This document shows, in pieces, positions 1 to 7,401 of a stretch of 14,997 nucleotides of DNA. Numbering within the stretch: position 1 is the stretch's first letter; each line of letters begins with the position of its first letter. Location: the NCBI GenBank assembly GCA_002490665.1, contig DKUL01000084.1, forward strand, positions 13,737 to 28,733, written 5' to 3'. A program made the translations under genes and the position numbers. The notes beneath the pieces are model-generated. The model was not told where the DNA came from, ran no database searches, and saw only the letters and a program-made list of their open reading frames with translations. This DNA comes from Lachnospiraceae bacterium UBA7205. Lineage in GTDB: Bacteria; Bacillota; Clostridia; Lachnospirales; Lachnospiraceae.

Positions 1-31
1 AGCCGAAGGCTGAACTGTTACTATTTTTCAT
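1..31 (-). other. possible 5' end of a truncated gene, or a terminator arm
   Basis: An ATG at 29-31 on the minus strand opens ten codons (MKNSNSSAFG) that run off the window, 26 nt beyond the stop of the preceding gene. The upstream ribosome site is poor. The same bases contain AGCC-TTC-GGCT, a short hairpin that could instead be part of a terminator cut by the edge. I cannot decide between the two. Confidence 0.25.
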
Positions 32-57
32 CTTGCCAACCGCATAGGGCAAATTTT

Positions 58-1188
58 CTATTGACCATATGCCTTAATCATCCTATACGTGCCCTGTTCG
101 TATCGGCATACCCTCGATGACAGCATTACCATATGCGGCTCAGCACCCCACCCTGACATGGGCGTTTCCGAGGCAAGCAGACAGCCATATTTTGCATGTG
201 CAATGTCCTCCCGCGCCTGCGCGCCGTAAGGATATAATTCTTTGGGAAACGCAGTGGCGCTTCCCTCCCCCGCACCAGAGGACAGCATTGCCGCCGCCAC
301 GTATGCCGCCCCGATGTACAGTCCCTCTCGCGGTGCAGTCAGGTTGGGATAACAGCAGCTGGCAGATGCGGCATAAGTGTGCTTTTCCAGTGCTGCCGCT
401 GCGCGCTGATATGGCAGCACACCGTTTGCGGCAAACGCCTTCGCTGAAGTTTCTGCCCCTGTTTCGTACTGGTACAACAGTAGCACATTGTACCTGCCAA
501 GCACTGTTAAAAGCGTCTCCACGTCTGCCATGAGGACAGGGTCAGACCCTTCCCTTGTTTTGTTGCTGCCCGGAAATCGTTCGCGTATGCTACCCCTTTC
601 CGTGTGGTACAATACCTCCGGAAGCACTGCATACACTATCTGTTCTGTTGTGTACATTTTGTGATTTACTGTGTCAAGATAGGTCTCAAATACCGCGCAT
701 TTCTCTGGATGCGCGAGTAATTCTTTGACAGATATGTTTACTATCAGAAGTTCCGCCTGTCGGTTCTTTTGTCCAATTTCAGCCTGCCTGAAAAAAGCCT
801 GCACGCCGAGTACGATTTCCTGCTGTATCCGCTTTTCCCTGCTGCAGACTATACCTGGTATTTCATCATACGCTTTTTCCGGTTTGCGCGGACGCCAGAT
901 TTCATATTGTTTTTTTGCGTGCTTTTCCAAATGATGCGCAAGAACGCCAACCGCATCCGCACTCCCTTTGTTATCCACATCATCGACATGGAGTCTGTCC
1001 CCGGCACGTTTCCTGCACTGCTCCGGAAGAAACTTTTGTGCAAATTCCTCCATATTCCTTACAAGCAAATGCGCGTTGATTTCCTGAATCTGTTCGTCCG
1101 ACAGCGCCAGCTGCCCACCGGTTCCCATAAGCAGCGAGATAATGTCCTCTTTCTGGTCATTGACCTGCGCAAATAAAATTGTTCTCAT
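58..1188 (-). CDS. protein of unknown function, 376 aa
   Basis: I do not recognise this family. The ORF is intact, with a GGAG 11 nt before the ATG at 1188 and its own likely promoter upstream. The product is soluble: no signal peptide and no clear membrane segment. Residues 1-120 are charged and helical (acidic start, then a Lys/Arg/His-rich stretch near 85-115). Residues 145-215 look like alternating strands and helices. The last third is rich in alanine and glycine. The middle and C-terminal parts remind me loosely of contractile-sheath-like proteins (a long helix, then a hydrophobic 'YIGAAYVAAAML' strand near 295-306), but no diagnostic motif is present and I would not annotate it so. It is separated from the sigma operon by a terminator, so it is probably an independent unit, perhaps with a gene beyond the left edge. 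Confidence 0.8.
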   Translation of the reverse strand: MRTILFAQVNDQKEDIISLLMGTGGQLALSDEQIQEINAHLLVRNMEEFAQKFLPEQCRKRAGDRLHVDDVDNKGSADAVGVLAHHLEKHAKKQYEIWRPRKPEKAYDEIPGIVCSREKRIQQEIVLGVQAFFRQAEIGQKNRQAELLIVNISVKELLAHPEKCAVFETYLDTVNHKMYTTEQIVYAVLPEVLYHTERGSIRERFPGSNKTREGSDPVLMADVETLLTVLGRYNVLLLYQYETGAETSAKAFAANGVLPYQRAAAALEKHTYAASASCCYPNLTAPREGLYIGAAYVAAAMLSSGAGEGSATAFPKELYPYGAQAREDIAHAKYGCLLASETPMSGWGAEPHMVMLSSRVCRYEQGTYRMIKAYGQ

Positions 1189-1242
1189 CCCATCATGTGC
1201 TCCATTTCTGTACTTCTATTGTGTTTTGCCTCTGTTATGCAG

Positions 1243-1271
1243 ATTTTATCATACTTTGTCGATTCGATAAA
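1243..1271 (-). promoter_or_regulatory. sigma-A-like promoter of the 376-aa gene
   Basis: The minus strand shows a -35-like TTTATC (1266-1271), a 17-nt spacer and TAAAAT (1243-1248), with TG one base before the -10 box, that is, an extended -10. Transcription would start near 1236, giving a leader of about 48 nt. The -35 is weak, so the call leans on the extended -10. Confidence 0.4.
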
Positions 1272-1379
1272 TGGAGCTATTGTTCCTGTTTTGGGCAAAA
1301 ACGGAACTATAGGTAATGTTGGCTTCCGGGAATCCCTTATTTTATAAGGCTTTGCAGGCTGTAAAAATTTTTTGCACGC

Positions 1380-1411
1380 AAAAAACCCGCAAATCCGTGT
1401 AGACTTGCGGG
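1380..1411 (-). terminator. rho-independent terminator, minus strand
   Basis: The arms CCCGCAAGTC and GATTTGCGGG pair over 10 bp with one G-U and a 6-nt loop. Six T follow immediately in the minus-strand direction. It lies 219 nt beyond the anti-sigma stop, so it ends either that operon or the candidate small RNA. Confidence 0.85.
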
Positions 1412-1499
1412 CGTTATTGAGAGAGCGAATAGCGAGTAAAACTCGCTTACGATGTAAGCTATATTTTATTAATACATGTAACTGCTTTCAACCAGATAT
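1380..1499 (-). ncRNA. candidate small RNA, about 120 nt
   Basis: A promoter (1506-1534) and a strong terminator (1380-1411) frame about 120 nt with no ORF. The predicted transcript contains two competing hairpins: GCTTAC-ATC-GTAAGC (1445-1459) and AGCGAGT-TTT-ACTCGCT read on the minus strand (1431-1447). They share three bases, so only one can form fully. The terminator hairpin follows. No known RNA family is recognised. Alternatively this is simply the 3' untranslated region of the anti-sigma gene, whose stop is 130 nt upstream of the predicted start. Confidence 0.4.
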
Positions 1500-1505
1500 T
1501 AATAG

Positions 1506-1534
1506 ATTATATATCATATTTTTCCTTTTGAAAA
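1506..1534 (-). promoter_or_regulatory. sigma-A-like promoter of the candidate small RNA
   Basis: TTTTCA (1529-1534), a 17-nt spacer and a perfect TATAAT (1506-1511) lie on the minus strand in A+T-rich DNA. The start would be near 1499. There is no gene between it and the terminator at 1380-1411. Confidence 0.5.
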
Positions 1535-1629
1535 GACTTTTTAAGTAAATTTTAGCTTTTTATTACTTTTGCCTATTATTTCTGCCTTAACACACAAATA
1601 TTTGTGCAAAGTTCGTATTATTTCGTTTT

Positions 1630-2520
1630 CTAAGGTACTTCCTGGTATTTTCCGGTTTTATTATCATATAGCCGAATCTGATGCGGTTCCTCCAGGGATA
1701 TCCAGATTTCGAAGTCCTCCGTCTCCATCTCCCCATACGTGACATAGGTATCCCCAATCCTCTGGTAATACGCATCCTCGCCTATGAGAAATGACACCGA
1801 ATACCAAATTCCATCCACTCCGTCGACCGTACGGATACCGCTGCCTTGCCACAGGATTGTTTTCTGTGTGTCCCAGTCCGAACCAACACGCTGATAAATC
1901 TCCTTTTCCAAATCCCGCATCAGTTCCCAGTGGTCATCTTTCCAGTCATATGCCTTTCTGTGGTCATAATCAGAGCCGATGACATAGAGATTTTTCCCTT
2001 TCATGTCCGGAATCGTGACAGAAAAACTTTTTTCTTCGCTCCCAAACGGCAGCGTCTCCGCCACATAGACAAACAAATCCACACGGTCGCCGATACTGGG
2101 GTTCTCCTTCCACTTGATCCGGCTGATGTGCCCGGCAGCGTCAATATGTCCGTTTATCGTCAGGCTGTCTGTCTGTTCATTATATGTCGAATTTGTTACC
2201 CACACAATATGCGCCCGCGACAGGTTTCCAAAGACAAATACCTTGAGAAAAATGGCTATCATAAATGCTGCTGCCAGTAGCTCTCCCATTACAGCTGCCA
2301 TTTTAAACCGCCTGGTACGCCTGTGTATCTTCCGGAATCCGTCAAGCGCCGCCTGTTCAGCCGGGGTGCTGCCGTTATCCACACTCCCTTTCATATCCGC
2401 GTACACTTGTCCACACTCCGCGCAGCGCTCCAAGTGCTCACGCACCACTCTGCTGCCCGCCTCACTTAACACGCCGTCAATATACCCCGGCATCAAATCC
2501 CTCACAATGTCACAATCCAT
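1630..2520 (-). CDS. zinc-finger membrane anti-sigma factor, 296 aa
   Basis: Likely holds the partner ECF sigma factor at the membrane until an envelope signal releases it. The N-terminus has the anti-sigma zinc finger: C3, H29, C33 and C36, with H-x3-C-x2-C in 'HLERCAECG'. A basic stretch (66-73) is followed by one hydrophobic segment at about 74-98, so the long C-terminal part (100-296) should face outside. That sensor domain is mixed alpha/beta and Trp/Tyr-rich, and I do not recognise it as a named domain. I chose the ATG at 2520, not an upstream ATG at 2607, because the zinc finger begins there and it overlaps the sigma gene stop by 11 nt, the usual coupled arrangement. The function is well supported by family and neighbour; the signal sensed is unknown. 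Confidence 0.88.
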   Translation of the reverse strand: MDCDIVRDLMPGYIDGVLSEAGSRVVREHLERCAECGQVYADMKGSVDNGSTPAEQAALDGFRKIHRRTRRFKMAAVMGELLAAAFMIAIFLKVFVFGNLSRAHIVWVTNSTYNEQTDSLTINGHIDAAGHISRIKWKENPSIGDRVDLFVYVAETLPFGSEEKSFSVTIPDMKGKNLYVIGSDYDHRKAYDWKDDHWELMRDLEKEIYQRVGSDWDTQKTILWQGSGIRTVDGVDGIWYSVSFLIGEDAYYQRIGDTYVTYGEMETEDFEIWISLEEPHQIRLYDNKTGKYQEVP

Positions 2521-3025
2521 ATTTTTCCAGCTCCTTTCTGAGTTTCTGTTTTGCGCGGTAAAATACTGTCCGGCTCCAGTTTTCACTTTTTCCAAGGATT
2601 TCCCCAATCTGGCGGAAGGAGAGCTCGCCAGTCATGCGGTACAAAACGACCTCCTTCTCCAGCTCCGGAAGGCAGTGAATCGCCTGATACAGCTTCTGGA
2701 TGCGCTCCCTGTCTATCACGCACGCCTCCCCATCTGCTTTGGACAAATCGGGGAAATCAACAGTCAGCTCCACCGTCTCCACCCGCTTCTTTTTGCGCAG
2801 CTCCTGCCACATCACATGTTTTGCAATCTGGCAGAGCCACACTGAAAGCTTGCAGGAACCATCATACCGTGAGATTGAATCCACCGCACGCAGAAATGTT
2901 TCCTGCATCAGCTCCTGCGACCAGTCCGCATCATGCGTATGCGAATACAGAAACCGGTACACCAGATTCGCATACTCCTGATACACTGCATCCATGTCAA
3001 TTTCATTGCCATCTTCCCCATGCAT
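2510..3025 (-). CDS. ECF (group 4) RNA polymerase sigma factor, 171 aa
   Basis: Directs RNA polymerase to a stress or envelope regulon. Region 2 spans about residues 13-80 ('YANLVYRFLY', 'LMQETFLRAV', then a WLCQIAKH helix). A linker of about 25 residues follows, then region 4 at about 112-167: 'LPELEKEVVLYR' and the helix-turn-helix 'SFRQIGEILGKSENWSRT'. There is no region 1 or 3, and the length is typical of ECF factors. I placed the start at the ATG at 3025, which has a strong AGGGGGTGG site just upstream. The longer reading to 3112 adds 29 residues that run back to the terminator hairpin. It is co-transcribed with the overlapping anti-sigma gene. Which ECF subgroup it belongs to cannot be told here. 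Confidence 0.93.
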   Translation of the reverse strand: MHGEDGNEIDMDAVYQEYANLVYRFLYSHTHDADWSQELMQETFLRAVDSISRYDGSCKLSVWLCQIAKHVMWQELRKKKRVETVELTVDFPDLSKADGEACVIDRERIQKLYQAIHCLPELEKEVVLYRMTGELSFRQIGEILGKSENWSRTVFYRAKQKLRKELEKYGL

Positions 3026-3080
3026 CCTTCCACCCCCTCTGCTCCTATCCTTTATATCCCGTTTTTCTGTCATTTGTTGC

Positions 3081-3117
3081 AAAAAATATACAGGCTGGAA
3101 ACCAGCCTGCATATTTT
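3081..3117. terminator. bidirectional rho-independent terminator
   Basis: CAGGCTGG (3091-3098), an AAA loop and CCAGCCTG (3102-3109) form a perfect 8-bp stem. A T run follows on the plus strand (3113-3120), and on the minus strand six T follow after TATA (3081-3086). On the minus strand it lies about 60 nt beyond the stop of the HD-phosphohydrolase gene and separates it from the sigma operon. A second inverted repeat, GGATACA/TGTATCC (3131-3137 and 3153-3159), sits between the stop and this terminator. Confidence 0.85.
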
Positions 3118-3169
3118 TTTCTATATCTATGGATACAAAGCGTTAAATACCCTGTATCCAATTTATAAA

Positions 3170-4819
3170 TTATTCGTTCATATGAAACGCTTCTTTTAAT
3201 GCAATCGTACCAAGCTCCACAGCTAATTTTGTCAAATCAATTGTATTGTCTTCACCCATATTTGTTTTATCTGTCCCTGTTCTTTGATAAAATAAATAAA
3301 AATATTTTTCTCCGGAGCTCTTTTCTGCCTTAAGTGTATTGGTCACTTTTCCAAAATAACACGGTTTTTTACCAGAATCAAATAGTATTTGAATTTTTGC
3401 AAATGCTTCTTTAGTAAACCCGCTGTTAAATTGGTCTTCCTTTAGCATGACAAAATTAAAAGGTATCCCCTTCTGCTCATCCGCAAACTTCTTCAAAGCT
3501 TCCATCCACTTCATGTGCTTTCGCTTTTCAGCTATCGTTTTATCCATGTTATCTTTATTGTCCGGTTTTAACTCTTTTAATTTTTCAGCATCCTCTATAT
3601 CTTTTTTGCATGCCTGTAATGTCTCATCATTTATCTCCTGTGACTTACAGACAAAATTCAGATATTTGCACAGTCCTTCCAAACCATTTACAACAATCTC
3701 AAACATTTTTTCCGTGTATCCATCGTCAAATATAGCCTTATACTCTGCCTCTGACTTCCAGAGCGGATGTCTTCTGCCTTTTCTATTATAATATTCCTTT
3801 ACAAAATGACTGTCCAGATTCTTCATTAAAAAAATAATGTCTGCATCGCTCAGCAAAGAAACTTTATAATTTTCACAAATCTCAACCCCAGTCTCTGTTA
3901 ATGCTTCATAAGAAAATAAATTCACGTCATTATATTTATTTTTCAGTGCCTCCATTGACCTTTGCAATAAGTACGATTCATACTGTACAACTGGATGATT
4001 CTGAATCCATTTCCGCTCTACATCATGTGCATAAACAACATTCTCAATCACGCTGATTGCACTTTTGCCAAAAACAACCTGATAATCCTCTTCTTCCTTT
4101 ATTAACCTGATACTTTGCAAAAGACGCACATAATCTATGGACACTGTGTCAAACCCTGTATTAAATGCATCCCGCATCAAATAATCAAGTTTATCAACAT
4201 CGATAACGGTAGAATTCAGTAAAGATATACTACAGTTCAAAAAAGAATATTTTAATCCTTTTTTTACTGCATACGGATAACCCAAAATGCATCTTGCAAA
4301 ATAGCTTTTCTCCTCATTCTCATCAAATAAAAAATCATAATCCTTTAGTGACACAATTACACTCATCAATTCATGGGATGCCGCCTTATAATTTCTCCGA
4401 TTAATTTCCTCTTCCAAATCTTTATCCCCAGTTAATGCGATCACAGTATTATGTAATAATGTCCTTGTTCCATTTTCCAGATAAAAGTCCTCACCTGTAT
4501 GCGAAAAAGGTGCATGCCCTATATCATGCATCAGGCAAGCCAGCTCAAAAAGCTCCATATATCTGTCAATTCCGATTACATCCTTATATTCATCTTTTCT
4601 CTGCAAAATACTGTCCGATACAATTCTCCCCAAATAATATACACCAAGCGAATGTACAAACCGATTATGCAAGGCAGAAGTATACAATGGGGAATAGCTT
4701 GTCTGTATCACATCCCTTAACCTTTGAAAACCAGGCGTATCAATAACATTCGAAATAATATTTTCATCAATATCAATGTACCCATACACCGGGTCTTTAA
4801 ATCGCTTACATTTTTTCAA
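3170..4819 (-). CDS. HD-domain phosphohydrolase, SAMHD1/YdhJ-like dNTPase family, 549 aa
   Basis: Probably removes triphosphate from deoxynucleoside triphosphates or cleaves a related nucleotide. The metal site of this family is complete: R53-x2-H56 in 'NRFVHSLGV', H98-D99 in 'MHDIGHAPFSH', and D212 in 'VDKLDYLMRDA', matching the H, HD and D positions of SAMHD1 (established knowledge). Residues 1-230 carry the HD core. Residues 230-400 are helical. About 400-450 is a Lys/Glu-rich probable coiled coil, and the C-terminal 100 residues form an unrecognised domain. The start is a TTG at 4819 preceded by GGGGG. It overlaps the upstream gene's stop as TTGA, so the two are translationally coupled; no in-frame ATG occurs before residue 88. 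The gene is visibly richer in A+T than its neighbours. The substrate, and any defence role, are inference. Confidence 0.85.
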   Translation of the reverse strand: MKKCKRFKDPVYGYIDIDENIISNVIDTPGFQRLRDVIQTSYSPLYTSALHNRFVHSLGVYYLGRIVSDSILQRKDEYKDVIGIDRYMELFELACLMHDIGHAPFSHTGEDFYLENGTRTLLHNTVIALTGDKDLEEEINRRNYKAASHELMSVIVSLKDYDFLFDENEEKSYFARCILGYPYAVKKGLKYSFLNCSISLLNSTVIDVDKLDYLMRDAFNTGFDTVSIDYVRLLQSIRLIKEEEDYQVVFGKSAISVIENVVYAHDVERKWIQNHPVVQYESYLLQRSMEALKNKYNDVNLFSYEALTETGVEICENYKVSLLSDADIIFLMKNLDSHFVKEYYNRKGRRHPLWKSEAEYKAIFDDGYTEKMFEIVVNGLEGLCKYLNFVCKSQEINDETLQACKKDIEDAEKLKELKPDNKDNMDKTIAEKRKHMKWMEALKKFADEQKGIPFNFVMLKEDQFNSGFTKEAFAKIQILFDSGKKPCYFGKVTNTLKAEKSSGEKYFYLFYQRTGTDKTNMGEDNTIDLTKLAVELGTIALKEAFHMNE

Positions 4820-5181
4820 GCCGAAACCCCCAGTGCTCTAATCGAGACATTATCCATAAACGCCAGCATAACGCTAACCGACAAATACCCCCTGAACTTT
4901 TCCCATAACGTGGATACTGTAACACCCTCCTTTAGGCGAATTCCTTCATCCATTCCCCTTGAAAACAGCTCAAAATAGTCAGAATAATCATATAGAAAAT
5001 CATTTGTTCGTTCTTTAGACAACACTAGAACCGCCTGTTCCTGTCTATCATTCAAATACTTTATTACCTCAGCGCCATATTCATCCAATTCCCTGAATAA
5101 TACCTCTCGCTTCTCCGAACGCTCAACCAGTTCAATCAGCGCATTTGCAGCCAAATCTTCAATACCTATGTAAATGCACAT
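4816..5181 (-). CDS. unknown small protein coupled to the HD phosphohydrolase, 121 aa
   Basis: I do not recognise this protein. It starts with a strong AAGGAGG, 6 nt before the ATG at 5181, and ends within the TTGA overlap of the HD phosphohydrolase start, so the two products are probably made together. It is acidic, soluble and mostly helical by eye, with Tyr/Asp-rich residues near 64-73 and no cysteine cluster, signal or membrane segment. Its tail (about 97-121) is hydrophobic. A start-proximal regulator or partner of the enzyme is the simplest guess. The gene shares the A+T-rich composition of the HD gene and lies 50 nt beyond trmL, with only a weak promoter candidate (TACTATAAAG region) between them. 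Confidence 0.75.
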   Translation of the reverse strand: MCIYIGIEDLAANALIELVERSEKREVLFRELDEYGAEVIKYLNDRQEQAVLVLSKERTNDFLYDYSDYFELFSRGMDEGIRLKEGVTVSTLWEKFRGYLSVSVMLAFMDNVSIRALGVSA

Positions 5182-5231
5182 AAGCAGCCTCCTTCTCTAA
5201 ATTTCACTTATCTTTATAGTATGCTTTGCAC

Positions 5232-5750
5232 TCAGGAAATTATCCCATCCTTCCACTCCATATGATGCAGCGCCCCCTCCATCTGCATCCCTGCGAAGTC
5301 CTGCTGGCGCAGGGCTTCGTAGAGCACGATGCTGACGCTGTTTGACAGGTTCAGGCTTCTGATTTTGTCCAGCATCGGAATGCGGATGCAGGTGTCCTCG
5401 TAATCCACGAGGATTTCCTCGGGAATCCCCGCGCTTTCCTTTCCGAACATGATAAAATCATCCGCGCCAAACTGCGCCTGTGTGTATGCCTTTTTTGCCT
5501 TGGTCGTCGCCATCCAGATTTTTGCATCCGGATTTCCGGCGAGGTTTTTCACGGCAAACTCCTCAAAGTTTATGTACCGGCGCACATCCAGGTGCTCCCA
5601 GTAATCCATGCCCGCACGGCGCAGCTCCTTTCCGGTAAGCCGGAAGCCAAGCGGCTCGATTAAATGCAGCACCGTTCCTGTCGCGACACAGGTACGTCCG
5701 ATATTTCCGGTATTTGCCGGAATCTCCGGCTGATACAGCACGATATTCAT
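5232..5750 (-). CDS. trmL: tRNA (cytidine(34)-2'-O)-methyltransferase
   Basis: A SPOUT-class methylase that puts a 2'-O-methyl group on the wobble base of certain leucine tRNAs, using S-adenosylmethionine. The family motifs are all present: 'PEIPANTGNIGRTC' at 8-21, 'FGKESAGIPEEI' at 102-113, and the knot-forming 'IPMLDKIRSLNLSNSVSIVLYE' region at 124-145. At 172 residues it is slightly longer than the usual 155-160, from a short C-terminal tail. Its ATG lies 5 nt after the aminotransferase stop, with the AAGGGA ribosome site overlapping that stop at unusually short spacing, so translation is probably coupled. It is the last gene of the operon that begins upstream at 8450. Confidence 0.95.
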   Translation of the reverse strand: MNIVLYQPEIPANTGNIGRTCVATGTVLHLIEPLGFRLTGKELRRAGMDYWEHLDVRRYINFEEFAVKNLAGNPDAKIWMATTKAKKAYTQAQFGADDFIMFGKESAGIPEEILVDYEDTCIRIPMLDKIRSLNLSNSVSIVLYEALRQQDFAGMQMEGALHHMEWKDGIIS

Positions 5751-5755
5751 ATCCC

Positions 5756-6922
5756 TTATTTCAGCCTTTCCACAAAACGTCCGAGCCTGCCCATCGCAAC
5801 TTTCAATTTTTCAAGGGAATACGCATAGGAAATGCGCAAAAATCCCTCGCCGCTGTCGCCAAACGCATTGCCCGGCACTACCGCAAGCTTCTCCTCATGC
5901 AGAAGCTTTGATGCAAACTCGTCGCTTGTCATGCCAAACTGCTTCACGCAGGGGAACATGTAAAACGCGCCGAACGGCTCAAAACATTCCAGTCCCATTT
6001 CCTTAAATGCGTTGACCAGAAAGCGGCGCCTCTGGTTGTACGAATCACGCATCATTGCAACATCACCGTCACCGTTTTTCAACGCGTCAATCGCCGCATA
6101 CTGCGAGGTTGTCGGCGCACACATAATACAGAACTGGTGTATCTTGTACATCTGCTCGATAATCTGCTTTGGCCCGCACGCGTATCCAAGCCGCCATCCC
6201 GTCATGGCATATGACTTGGAAAATCCGTTAATCAGTACCGTCCGCTCCCACATGCCTGGGATATTCGCGATGGAAACATGCTTCTCCGTATAGCAAAGCT
6301 CCGAATAAATCTCGTCGGAAAGCACAAAAATATCATGCTTTTCAATGACCTTCGCAATTTCCTCCAAATCCCCCCGCTCCATGATGGCGCCTGTCGGGTT
6401 GTTCGGGAACGGCAGGATAAGGACTTTCGTTTTTTCCGTGATTGCATCCTCCAGCTCCTGCGCCGTCAGACGGAACTGGTTTTCATTTTTCAGCTCAATG
6501 ATGACAGGCTTCGCCCCGGCAAGAATTGCACACGGCTCATAAGATACATAGCTTGGCTGCGGGATAATCACTTCATCGCCGGGGTCTACCATGGCGCGCA
6601 GCGCGATGTCAATTGCCTCCGAACCGCCGACTGTCACCAGGATTCCGTCCTTTGCGTCATAGCTTAAGTCAAAACGTCTTTTCAGATACCGGTTTATCTC
6701 CTCGCGCAGCTCCAGAAGTCCGGCATTTGCCGTGTAAAAGGTCCGTCCCTTCTCAAGGGAATAGATGCCCTCGTCCCTGATGTGCCACGGGGTTTCAAAG
6801 TCAGGCTCCCCGACACCAAGCGAAATCACATCCGGGTCGTTCATCTCGCTGACGATATCAAAATACTTCCGGATTCCGGAGGGCTTTATTTCTACAATTG
6901 TCTTCGATAACGGATTTCTCAT
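5756..6922 (-). CDS. PLP-dependent class I/II aminotransferase, 388 aa
   Basis: Transfers amino groups between an amino acid and a 2-oxo acid, probably in the aspartate/aromatic aminotransferase fold (PatA-like). The PLP lysine is K236 in 'INGFSKSYAMTGWRLGY'. N174-N175-P in 'PFPNNPTGA', D203 and Y206 in 'LSDEIYSEL', R244, and a late Arg in 'GEGFLRISYA' supply the other cofactor- and carboxylate-binding positions. Length and motif order are normal. The ATG at 6922 has AGGTGA 5 nt upstream and overlaps the Lrp stop as ATGA. An Lrp regulator next to this enzyme is common in Firmicutes and suggests amino-acid-responsive control. The exact substrate cannot be read from the sequence. Confidence 0.93.
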   Translation of the reverse strand: MRNPLSKTIVEIKPSGIRKYFDIVSEMNDPDVISLGVGEPDFETPWHIRDEGIYSLEKGRTFYTANAGLLELREEINRYLKRRFDLSYDAKDGILVTVGGSEAIDIALRAMVDPGDEVIIPQPSYVSYEPCAILAGAKPVIIELKNENQFRLTAQELEDAITEKTKVLILPFPNNPTGAIMERGDLEEIAKVIEKHDIFVLSDEIYSELCYTEKHVSIANIPGMWERTVLINGFSKSYAMTGWRLGYACGPKQIIEQMYKIHQFCIMCAPTTSQYAAIDALKNGDGDVAMMRDSYNQRRRFLVNAFKEMGLECFEPFGAFYMFPCVKQFGMTSDEFASKLLHEEKLAVVPGNAFGDSGEGFLRISYAYSLEKLKVAMGRLGRFVERLK

Positions 6923-7401
6923 GGTGTCACCTGTATCCTTTCATCAGATTCCTTCCTGTCAAGAATCGTGCCGTGATCCTTATATTTTTTCAGGATAAAA
7001 TGCGTCGCTGTGCTGATGACCGTTTCCAGTGTGGAGAGCTTATCCGACACAAAGTTCGACACCTCCTTGAGTGTCTTTCCCTCAAGGCTTACGAGCAAAT
7101 CATATCCTCCGGAAATCAGGTATACGGCATGCACCTCGGGGTATTTGTAAATGCGCTCTGCAATGCTGTCAAATCCTTTTCCGCGCTGCGGCGTCACGCG
7201 AACCTCAATCAGCGCGTTCACCTTTTCTATGGAAGTCTTTTCCCAGTCAATCAGTGTGTGGTAGCCGCAGATAATGCCTTCCTTTTCCATCTGCTCCATC
7301 TCGTTGACCACATCTGCTTCCTCCATGCCAAGAATGATGGCAAGCTCATGCAGGTCAATCCTGCTGTTCTTTTCTATAATAGATAAAATTTGTTCTCTCA
7401 T
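6919..7401 (-). CDS. Lrp/AsnC-family transcriptional regulator, 160 aa
   Basis: A DNA-binding regulator of the feast/famine type that usually binds an amino acid and forms octamers. Residues 1-48 form the winged helix-turn-helix ('LHELAIILGMEEADVVNEM', then 'MEKEGIICGYHTLID'). Residues 60-145 form the RAM ligand domain, with 'NALIEVRVTPQRGKGFDSIA' and the 'VYLISGGYDLLVSLEG' strand-turn-strand typical of the family. The tail after 145 is charged. The start at 7401 has GGAGG 9 nt upstream. It overlaps both neighbours by ATGA (7398-7401 and 6919-6922), so it is firmly within one operon with the aminotransferase, its probable target. Confidence 0.93.
   Translation of the reverse strand: MREQILSIIEKNSRIDLHELAIILGMEEADVVNEMEQMEKEGIICGYHTLIDWEKTSIEKVNALIEVRVTPQRGKGFDSIAERIYKYPEVHAVYLISGGYDLLVSLEGKTLKEVSNFVSDKLSTLETVISTATHFILKKYKDHGTILDRKESDERIQVTP

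Larger units (their letters stand above)
1189..1629. other. gene-free stretch between unknown gene and anti-sigma gene
   Basis: I see no credible coding region here. The stretch holds a promoter reading left into the 376-aa gene, a perfect small hairpin CCTTAT-TTT-ATAAGG at 1335-1349 of unknown use, a rho-independent terminator on the minus strand, and a second minus-strand promoter about 120 nt before that terminator. Confidence 0.6.

Noticed and set aside
117..533. Plus-strand ORF opposite the 376-aa gene
   Set aside because: Pro/His/Arg-rich translation with no ribosome site, typical of an antisense shadow of a real gene. The plus-strand ORFs at 2114-2845 and 2551-3168 were rejected for the same reason.
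2521..2607. Longer anti-sigma start at 2607
   Set aside because: The extra 29 residues lie wholly inside the sigma gene, and the zinc-finger N-terminus begins at 2520.
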